NCBI GenBank assembly: GCA_964463655.1
Contig: CAYXDG010000004.1
Coordinates: 1-64,000, forward strand
DNA: 64,000 bases
DNA from: Halothece sp964463655
Lineage (GTDB): Bacteria; Cyanobacteriota; Cyanobacteriia; Cyanobacteriales; Rubidibacteraceae
Direction of reading: 5' to 3'
The stretch's first letter is position 1. Every line of letters begins with the position of its first letter. This document shows, in pieces, positions 43,069 through 50,080 of the stretch. The translations under genes were made by a program, and so were the position numbers. Below the pieces are notes generated by a model, which made no database searches, was not told the DNA's origin, and saw only the letters and a list, made by a program, of their open reading frames with translations.

Positions 43069-44319
43069 ATGAAAAACAATTTTCTAGATAGTCTGCTCAC
43101 TTATGCTCATGATTATCAAACGGGATGCCTAAAGGTTTGCACCCCGAAAAGTCAACAACAGCCTTGGTATCTCTACTTTCGCATCGGTCGCTTATTTTGG
43201 GCAGCTGGAGGAGAACATGAACAACGTCGGGTTTACAGACAGCTACTCAAACACTTTCCCAAAGAAACTCAGCAATTACTCCTATTGGATCAAGCAGTGC
43301 ATTGGAACTCTTCTGGTCCATACTACAGCTTTCTAGCCAGTCTATATAAACAAGAAAGAATCAGCATTGAGCAATTCATCGCCATGAAAAATGAAATTAT
43401 GCTTGAAGTGCTTTTTGATATCTTGCAAGCAGATCATCTTGATGCTCATGAGGAGAAATTGGTTTGGGAATTTCAGAAAAATTGTCGCCCTGAAAACTAT
43501 GTTGCCGTAGATCGCAAATTATCCAAATCCACGGAAGAATTAGTCAAAGAAGCATGGTCTCAATGGAAGACATGGGAACAAGCTAATCTGACTAACTACT
43601 CTCCCAATCAAGCACCAATTATCCTCAATCAAGAGCAGATTAAACAAACCACTGCGGAAAGAACCTTTCATAACTTACAACGACTCATCACTGGCAAACA
43701 GTCTCTTCGAGACCTTACGATCGCCACCCAATCTAATATGATTTCAGTGACAAAAGCCCTATGGCGATACTACGAGCAAGGATGGTTAGACTTTAAAACC
43801 CTTCCCGACCTAGATTGGCAAGCAATTGCTCCCAAAACCCAATATCAGCCATCAGAAACCACCAAATTACAAGTCTTATCCAATGCAGGAGAGGGGAAAT
43901 TGTGTGTGGCCTGTATTGACGATAGCTTAATGGTCATTGAAGTTTTAAGAGATATTGTTCACGAAAGAGGACATTCTTTTGTGGGCATTAATGATCCTTT
44001 ACAAGCTAACATGACCTTGCTTAAGGCGCGACCTGATCTAATCTTTCTAGACTTAATTATGCCCCATGCTGATGGCTATGAAGTTTGTACCCAGCTTCGT
44101 AAAATTGGCAGCTTAAAAGAAATTCCCATTGTTATTCTCACAGGAAAAGATGGTTTGATCGATCGAATGCGAGCAAAAATGGTGGGAGCAAATGAATATG
44201 TTAGCAAACCAATCCAACGGAAAGAAATTTTAACCTTGATGCAGAAATATTTATCAAATCCAACTCAAAATTCAAATTATGTCACCTCTTCAATGGCTTA
44301 CTCCTATCAGCCTAATTGA
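43069..44319 (+). CDS. PatA-type response regulator (PATAN plus receiver), PilG/PixG-like
   Basis: A 416-residue protein. The N-terminal PATAN domain (about 1-240) has LTYAHDYQTGCLKV, WYLYFRIGRLFWAAGGEHEQRRVYRQLL and ISIEQFIAMKNEIMLEVLFDILQ. The C-terminal receiver (about 282-400) has the acidic pair in CIDDSLMV, phospho-Asp in LIFLDLIMP and Lys in YVSKP. PatA-family regulators (PilG, PixG) act with CheY-like and CheA proteins in phototaxis and pilus motility. First gene of a six-gene chemotaxis-like run; a paralogue follows 349 bp later. Confidence 0.88.
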   Translation: MKNNFLDSLLTYAHDYQTGCLKVCTPKSQQQPWYLYFRIGRLFWAAGGEHEQRRVYRQLLKHFPKETQQLLLLDQAVHWNSSGPYYSFLASLYKQERISIEQFIAMKNEIMLEVLFDILQADHLDAHEEKLVWEFQKNCRPENYVAVDRKLSKSTEELVKEAWSQWKTWEQANLTNYSPNQAPIILNQEQIKQTTAERTFHNLQRLITGKQSLRDLTIATQSNMISVTKALWRYYEQGWLDFKTLPDLDWQAIAPKTQYQPSETTKLQVLSNAGEGKLCVACIDDSLMVIEVLRDIVHERGHSFVGINDPLQANMTLLKARPDLIFLDLIMPHADGYEVCTQLRKIGSLKEIPIVILTGKDGLIDRMRAKMVGANEYVSKPIQRKEILTLMQKYLSNPTQNSNYVTSSMAYSYQPN

Positions 44320-44668
44320 TGCCGAGGATAAGTTTAAATGTCAATTCTCATTTAAGATTCTCATGATTAAAATGTTGATGGTAATGATTGAGATTTGGCA
44401 ATTACTAGACTTAAATGGTGGTTTTGATCGCTTTTTTTCTTTCTATATAGTCACTGCTTTTGCATCCTTTTCCTTATAATCTAATCAAAGACAGAGGAAA
44501 AATCACCCACCTTAAAGATGCTGCTTTCTAAGCAGGAATCATTCCGACGTAGATCATATATGGTCTATTGTTATACTGGGATCAATTTAAAAAAATGCAG
44601 TAAAAATTAACAGATAGACAGAATACAATAGCAATCTCAAAAAAAATAATGGATTAAGGATTAGGAAA
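44320..44668. other. 349-bp stretch between the two PilG-like genes
   Basis: No protein frame of note. Around 44510-44560 are two small stems (TGCTGCTTTCTAAGCA and GGAATCATTCC) in CACCTTAAAGATGC... context. These faintly resemble IS605-type end structures but have no coding remnant. The last 90 bp, AT-rich, probably hold the promoter of the second gene. Confidence 0.35.
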
Positions 44669-45940
44669 ATGAGAAATCAATTCTTAAGGAGCATGGTTAG
44701 ATATGCTCAACAGTACGAAACAGGATGCTTAGAAATCAAAAATCTCAAGGATCAAAAACAATCTTGGCAGTTTTACTTTCGTCTGGGTCGTTTATTCTGG
44801 GCAGGAGGTGGAGAACAGGAAACGCGAAGAGTGCATCGGCAATTACTTAAGCAATTTCAGAAAGAAACTAATCAACTCCTATTAATGACCCAAGAAGTGT
44901 CTTGGGATTCTCAATCAGCTTATTATGACTTTTTAGCCTATCTGTTTCAGGAAGGAAAAGTGAGCATTGAACAGTTTAGTGCGATAAAAAATGAAATTAT
45001 TGTGGAGGTGCTATTTGATATTTTGCAGGTAGAAGCTCAACAAAGTTCGATCGAGCCTTCAATTACCTATCATAGCGGTTTGAGTTGGGAATGGTACGAA
45101 AGTAAACGCCCTAGTCATCAAATTACCGTTGATCAAAGTTTAGAAAAATCTTCGCTGGCTTTAATCAAAGAAGCTCAAGAAAGTTGGCAGCATTGGCAAG
45201 AAACAAGTTTACACCATTGTTCACCGAATCAAGCTCCCATGATGATTCAACCAGAGCAAATTAAGCAAGTGACTGCTGAGAAAACCTTTCAAAATTTGCA
45301 ACGATTACTGACAGGAAAGCAGTCTTTGAGAGACATTGCAGTGGCAACTAAGCGAGATATTTTGGTAGTTACGAAAGTCTTTTGGGGATATTATCAAAAA
45401 GGGTGGTTGAAATTTAAAGGGTTATGCGATCTCCAATGGTCAGAAATCGTTCCAGAAATAAACCAGCAACCCTCATCCCCAACTAAAATCCAAGGACCAC
45501 CACCAACCCGTCAAAGCAAGAAGTTTTGCATTGCTTGTGTTGATGATAGCATACAGGTGACGGAAGCCGTTAAAGAAATTGTTCAAGCAAAGGGATATGC
45601 TTTTATTGGGATTAATGATCCCTTACGTGCAAGTGCAACCCTGTTGAAAGAAAAACCGAATTTAATTTTTTTAGACTTAATTATGCCAATGACCAACGGC
45701 TACGAAATTTGTACACAACTGCGTCGAGTGTCTAGTCTTCAGGATACGCCAATTGTGATTCTAACGGGAAAAGATGGTTTGATCGATCGAATGCGTGCGA
45801 AAATGGTCGGTGCAACAGAATACATTAGCAAACCCGTACAAAGTCACATTCTCAACGAAGTGATGGCAAAATATCTCTCGGATTTTAGTGAAACGGCCGA
45901 AAAAACTTACTCCTCTTTTTCCTCTTCTGTACAAGCCTAA
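44669..45940 (+). CDS. PatA-type response regulator (PATAN plus receiver), tandem paralogue
   Basis: A 423-residue paralogue of the gene at 43069, colinear throughout: WQFYFRLGRLFWAGGGEQETRRVHRQLLKQF, VSIEQFSAIKNEIIVEVLFDILQ, NLQRLLTGKQSLRDIAVATKRD and a receiver with LIFLDLIMPMTNGYE and YISKPV. The segment GKDGLIDRMRAKMVGA is identical in both. The phosphoacceptor Asp is retained in both copies. A tandem duplication that has diverged in the middle linker (about 140-175). Followed by the CheY-like gene after 52 bp. Confidence 0.88.
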   Translation: MRNQFLRSMVRYAQQYETGCLEIKNLKDQKQSWQFYFRLGRLFWAGGGEQETRRVHRQLLKQFQKETNQLLLMTQEVSWDSQSAYYDFLAYLFQEGKVSIEQFSAIKNEIIVEVLFDILQVEAQQSSIEPSITYHSGLSWEWYESKRPSHQITVDQSLEKSSLALIKEAQESWQHWQETSLHHCSPNQAPMMIQPEQIKQVTAEKTFQNLQRLLTGKQSLRDIAVATKRDILVVTKVFWGYYQKGWLKFKGLCDLQWSEIVPEINQQPSSPTKIQGPPPTRQSKKFCIACVDDSIQVTEAVKEIVQAKGYAFIGINDPLRASATLLKEKPNLIFLDLIMPMTNGYEICTQLRRVSSLQDTPIVILTGKDGLIDRMRAKMVGATEYISKPVQSHILNEVMAKYLSDFSETAEKTYSSFSSSVQA

Positions 45941-45992
45941 TGTTCGGTCAAAATTCTTTAAAAAATTGTGAGGGAAGCCCTAAAAATTAACC

Positions 45993-46355
45993 ATGAAAAA
46001 AGCACTCATCGTCGAAGATTCTCAAACAGATTTACAAATTATATCGAGTTGTTTAGGAAAGAATGGCTTTGATGTGGTCAAAGCAACCAACCACAATGAA
46101 GCTGTCTCTCAAGTTGAACAGCAACTCTTTAATGTGATTGTGCTGGATGTGGTATTGCCCGATCGCAGTGGGTTTGAATTGTGTCGGCAACTGAAACAAG
46201 AAGAAGCCACAAAAAACATTCCTGTTGTAATATGTTCAACCAAAAACAGCGACTTAGATAAGTTTTGGGGCATGAAACAGGGTGCAGATGCCTATGTTAC
46301 TAAACCCATTGACCCAGATGAATTAACTCGTACCCTGCAACAAATTGTTAAGTAA
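45993..46355 (+). CDS. CheY-like response regulator (PilH-like)
   Basis: A 120-residue stand-alone receiver: the acidic pair in ALIVEDSQTDL, phospho-Asp in NVIVLDVVLPDRSG (about 52), Thr/Ser in VVICSTKNSD and Lys in AYVTKPID. No output domain. In Pil/Pix clusters the equivalent protein (PilH/PixH) balances PilG. It ends 16 bp before the GTG start of cheW. Confidence 0.92.
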   Translation: MKKALIVEDSQTDLQIISSCLGKNGFDVVKATNHNEAVSQVEQQLFNVIVLDVVLPDRSGFELCRQLKQEEATKNIPVVICSTKNSDLDKFWGMKQGADAYVTKPIDPDELTRTLQQIVK

Positions 46356-46371
46356 AAAAAGAGGCGCGATC

Positions 46372-46953
46372 GTGGTTTCTTCTTCCTTTGACCCCAACTA
46401 TCTTTTTCCCGTTGCCGATGGAGAAAAAACCGCAACGGAATCTTTATTGCAGTTTCATTTAGTCCCAGACACAACCGCTTTAATTAGTATTTCTCAACTT
46501 AGTGAAGTGCTAAAAGTCGATCTTCGCGACATTGTACCCATTCCTCAACTCCCCCCTTGGGTAATGGGAATTTATAACTGGCGAGGAGAAATTCTCTGGA
46601 TCATCGATTTAGGAGGATGTGTCGGTTTAACTCCCTTATCGGAACAATCTTTAGTAAGCCGAAAGTTTCCCTTAGTTGTTTTAAGACAGGAAGATTACAG
46701 TGGAAACCTGCAAACTCTCGGATTATTGGTCAAAGCAGTAGAAGGAATCACCCCTATTGATCCTTATGGTATTCAATCTCCTCCTGAAACTACTTTTACT
46801 CCAGAACTTTCTAGAGTTTTAAGAGGGTATTGGCTTAATTCAGCAGGGGAAATGTTAATGGTTTTATCGGGGACAGCAATCTTTGAACAAATGCCTAATA
46901 ACAGTGACCAGTTATCAGTGGATAACAAACAACAAATAACAAATAACAAATAA
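46372..46953 (+). CDS. CheW-like coupling protein (PilI-like)
   Basis: A CheW of 193 residues with FHLVPDTTALISISQLSEVLKV, WVMGIYNWRGEILWIIDLGG (the CheW core) and LGLLVKAVEGITPI. GTG at 46372 is chosen because GAGG (46361-46364) lies 7 nt upstream; a TTG at 46345 would overlap the receiver gene. The last 18 residues (NNSDQLSVDNKQQITNNK) are encoded by a dispersed CAGTGACCAGTTA repeat and then by the heptamer array, so they are a repeat-derived tail beyond the CheW fold. It links receptors to a CheA kinase that is not in this window. Confidence 0.88.
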   Translation: MVSSSFDPNYLFPVADGEKTATESLLQFHLVPDTTALISISQLSEVLKVDLRDIVPIPQLPPWVMGIYNWRGEILWIIDLGGCVGLTPLSEQSLVSRKFPLVVLRQEDYSGNLQTLGLLVKAVEGITPIDPYGIQSPPETTFTPELSRVLRGYWLNSAGEMLMVLSGTAIFEQMPNNSDQLSVDNKQQITNNK

Positions 46954-46986
46954 CAAACAACAAATAACAAATAACAAATAACAAAC
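46924..46986 (+). repeat. nine-unit AACAAA(C/T) heptamer array
   Basis: Nine perfect 7-bp units, AACAAA followed by C,T,T,T,C,T,T,T,C, fill 63 bp without interruption. The first 30 bp encode the end of CheW, including its TAA, and the last unit ends one base before the chemoreceptor ATG. No Shine-Dalgarno is present for that gene; the array is its entire initiation region. Confidence 0.97.
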
Positions 46987-46987
46987 C

Positions 46988-49900
46988 ATGACTCAAACGA
47001 CTCCTAAATCCGAACCCAAAAGCCTTTCTCATGCTACAAATCAAAATGGACAGGATCATCAATCCGTGACCCGTGATGAAGATTCCGACCGACGCTATAT
47101 TCCGTTGCAAGATGAAAACTCTGACCCAAAAGCCCAAGGTTGGCGGCAAAAACTAAAAGCACGGTGGGATAATATTGGTTTTCGCAATAAATTAACGATT
47201 ATTGTGATGAGTAGCGTGGCGATACCAGGGGTGATCATCACGCAAATTGACGTGACGATCTCGCAATTCAATCTCAGAGAAGCATTTAAACAACGCCTCA
47301 GCCTAGCTTTAAAAGCCCTAGAAGAACAGATCAATGATGATTATGAAGAATTAGCCGAAGAATCAGCCCTGATGGCAAAATACGCAAATGTGTCTGGGTT
47401 AGATATAAACGACCCAGCCCAAGCGCAACAAGTCTTGACCAACGCGATCGAACCTAACCCCAACGAAAGTTTTTATATCATCACCAACAGCGCTGGAGAA
47501 ACGGTTGCCCAAAAAATCTTGACTGTCGATCGCGATTTCTCGGTTTTCCCCCTCTTACCTAATACCAGTGGCAGGATCGATCAGTATCGGGAAGATACAC
47601 AGGGAATGCGTCCCGTAAATCCAGAAATTGGCATTAACCTCAATGACTTTCCTCTCGTGCAAGAAGTCTTAGAAACGGGGCAAGGCAAAGCAGGAGTCGA
47701 ACTGATTCGCAGCGCAACCTTGCAAAAGCTGGGACTCGCTGAACAAGCCAATATTGGACTAAGAGCGCAACGGATACAAGGACTCCCAAGTCGCAAGCAA
47801 CCTGCTCCCGAAGGAACGTATGATGTTGAACAAGGAAAAATTGGGATGGCGTTAATCGCCGTTGAACCCATTAAACAAAATGGAGAAGTGGTGGGAGCAG
47901 TGATTCAAGGTCGTTTGCTCAATCGTGACTATGAAATTGTTGATTTGATTAAACAGGAAACCGAAGCTGAGACCGTTACCATTTTTGCTCAAGATTGGCG
48001 GATTAGCACCAATGTTCCTTATCGAGACGGAGAAACTAGAGCGATCGGGACAAGGGTTTCTCGTGAGGTGGCTCAAACCGTTTTAGATGAGGGACAAACC
48101 TTTGTGGGGGAAGCATACGTGGTTGATACTTTCTTTTTAAGTGTCTATCAACCTATTAAAAATAGTAACGGTGAAGTCATCGGCATAACTTATGTCGGCG
48201 ATCCAGAAGCAAAAGTAGATGGTCTCATCTTCCGCAGTACCCTCATTGAATATGGTATTGGCTTAGTATTTCTCGTGGTCAGTGGGGTCGCTGCTGTTTC
48301 CATTTCTCGAAGTTTCTCCACCCCCATTCTCCGCTTATCCAATTTTGCCAGAGCAGTGGGCAATGGGGATTATCAGTTGCGAATGACAGGGACAAACCGT
48401 GAAGATGAAATTGGCACCCTTTCTCAAGATTTAAACGGCATGGTTGCTAACTTAGAAACAAGCCAAAAGGAACTCCGTCAAGATGCAGCAGAATCAGCTT
48501 TTATCGGACAAATTGCAGGGACAGTGGTTACAGATGCTGAAAGTGCTGATACGGTAACGGATCAAGCTCTCGCAGAAGCCAGAGAACTCATGCAGGTCGA
48601 TCGCGTTGTGGTTTATCGTTTTCAAGAAGATGGCAGTGGCTACATTAGCAATGAAGGTGTTGGCAAAGGCTTAAAACCAGCACGAGAACGAGAAATTAAA
48701 GACCCCTGTATCCCCGAAGCAATTCGTCAAGACTATCTCCAAGGACGGGTTGTTCCTACCAGTGATGTGCTGAATGCAGGTTTCCATCCCGACCATCGAC
48801 AGCTAATGATAGATTTAGAGATTAAAGCCAACTTAGTTGTTCCGATCGTAGTTGGAGAAGATTTGTATGGTTTATTAATTGCTCACAAATGCTATGAAAC
48901 TTATGAATGGCAAGAGCGAGACATTAATTTCCTCCAACGCTTGTCTCAAGAAATTAGTCGGGTTTTAGAGCGAGCAACGCTACTGCAAGAACTACGTGCT
49001 TCTGAAGAACAACAACGCCAAGAGAAGGAAAAATTACAACGCCGTGCTTTAGAATTGCTGATGCAGGTTGACCCCATTAGTAAAGGGGATTTGACGGTTA
49101 ATGCTAGTGTAACAGAAGACGAAATTGGGACGGTTGCCGACTCTTATAACTCTACAGTGGAAAGTCTGCGGAAAATTGTCGCACAAGTACAACAAGCGGC
49201 GAAAGCTGTTGCTGATACCACTACTCGCAACGAAACTGAGGTACAAGCATTATCTCAAGGAGCGTTAAAACAGTCCGAAGAAGTTGAAATCGCCCTTGAA
49301 CGCATTGAAGCGATGACTCGATCGATTAACGCGGTGTCAGACAGTGCAACTCAAGCAGAAGAGGCGATTCAGAAGTCTTCAGAAACGGTAAAAGCAGGAG
49401 ATGACGCGATGAACCGCACTGTAGAAGGAATTGTGGAGATTCGAGAAACTGTAGCAGAAACAGCCAAGAAGGTTAAGCGCTTAGGAGAATCATCTCAGAA
49501 AATTTCACAAGTAGTGAGCTTAATCAATAACTTTGCTGAGCAAACGAACTTGTTAGCACTCAATGCTTCTATTGAGGCAGCCCGTGCGGGAGAACAAGGA
49601 CGAGGCTTTGCAGTGGTCGCAGAAGAAGTGCGATCGCTGGCGCAACAGTCGTCCAATGCGACCACAGAAATTGCTAACCTCGTGGATCAGATTCAAACCG
49701 AAACCAATGAAGTGGTCAGAGCGATGGAACAAGGGACAGAACAGGTCGTTAGCGGAACACAACTGGTAGAAGAAGCGCGATCGAGTCTCAATGAAATTAC
49801 AGAAGTTTCTACCCAGATAAACCAATTAGTTGCTGAAATTAGTGCAATGGCAAAAGCGCAAGCAGTGGACTCCGAAACCGTTAACCAGACCATTCAAGAT

Positions 49901-50023
49901 GTGGCAGCGATCGCGCAACGGACAGCAAACAGCGCCACCCAAGTTTCGGATTCGTTTAAGGAACTACTGAAAACAGCCCAAGATTTAGAAGACAATGTGG
50001 GACGATTCAAGATTAGTGACTAA
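46988..50023 (+). CDS. methyl-accepting chemotaxis protein with Cache-like, two HAMP and GAF domains (PilJ/PixJ-like)
   Basis: A 1011-residue chemoreceptor. TM1 about 68-88 (LTIIVMSSVAIPGVIITQ), a periplasmic Cache-like region 90-415 (SFYIITNSAGETVAQ, TYVGDPEAKVDG), TM2 about 420-440, HAMP 440-492, a phytochrome-type GAF about 505-660, a second HAMP-like block about 690-740, and a signalling domain with NLLALNASIEAARAGEQGRGFAVVAEEVR. In the GAF, DPC is kept but the canonical bilin site, PCH in relatives, reads PDH. Residues 498-745 are identical to the next gene. Coupled to CheW through a heptamer array. Confidence 0.93.
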   Translation: MTQTTPKSEPKSLSHATNQNGQDHQSVTRDEDSDRRYIPLQDENSDPKAQGWRQKLKARWDNIGFRNKLTIIVMSSVAIPGVIITQIDVTISQFNLREAFKQRLSLALKALEEQINDDYEELAEESALMAKYANVSGLDINDPAQAQQVLTNAIEPNPNESFYIITNSAGETVAQKILTVDRDFSVFPLLPNTSGRIDQYREDTQGMRPVNPEIGINLNDFPLVQEVLETGQGKAGVELIRSATLQKLGLAEQANIGLRAQRIQGLPSRKQPAPEGTYDVEQGKIGMALIAVEPIKQNGEVVGAVIQGRLLNRDYEIVDLIKQETEAETVTIFAQDWRISTNVPYRDGETRAIGTRVSREVAQTVLDEGQTFVGEAYVVDTFFLSVYQPIKNSNGEVIGITYVGDPEAKVDGLIFRSTLIEYGIGLVFLVVSGVAAVSISRSFSTPILRLSNFARAVGNGDYQLRMTGTNREDEIGTLSQDLNGMVANLETSQKELRQDAAESAFIGQIAGTVVTDAESADTVTDQALAEARELMQVDRVVVYRFQEDGSGYISNEGVGKGLKPAREREIKDPCIPEAIRQDYLQGRVVPTSDVLNAGFHPDHRQLMIDLEIKANLVVPIVVGEDLYGLLIAHKCYETYEWQERDINFLQRLSQEISRVLERATLLQELRASEEQQRQEKEKLQRRALELLMQVDPISKGDLTVNASVTEDEIGTVADSYNSTVESLRKIVAQVQQAAKAVADTTTRNETEVQALSQGALKQSEEVEIALERIEAMTRSINAVSDSATQAEEAIQKSSETVKAGDDAMNRTVEGIVEIRETVAETAKKVKRLGESSQKISQVVSLINNFAEQTNLLALNASIEAARAGEQGRGFAVVAEEVRSLAQQSSNATTEIANLVDQIQTETNEVVRAMEQGTEQVVSGTQLVEEARSSLNEITEVSTQINQLVAEISAMAKAQAVDSETVNQTIQDVAAIAQRTANSATQVSDSFKELLKTAQDLEDNVGRFKISD
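48479..49221 (+). repeat. 743-bp direct repeat, copy 1
   Basis: By eye this tract is identical, base for base, to 51491-52233 (offset 3012). It covers the GAF domain, the connector and the second HAMP. Synonymous sites are unchanged, which is unlike the diverged flanks, so a gene conversion or very recent duplication is implied. Confidence 0.95.
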
Positions 50024-50080
50024 AATAACAATATTATCTTGATCATGAAGGAAAAATAACCAATAATAAAGAACAAAATC

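Noticed and set aside
44510..44560. Small stems between the PilG-like genes as an omega-RNA or IS end
   Set aside because: No TnpB/TnpA remnant is adjacent and the stems are only 4-5 bp, so the resemblance is too weak.
46924..46986. Heptamer array as a CRISPR or iteron origin
   Set aside because: There are no spacers and no replication or cas gene nearby; units are contiguous 7-mers, as in cyanobacterial short tandem repeats.
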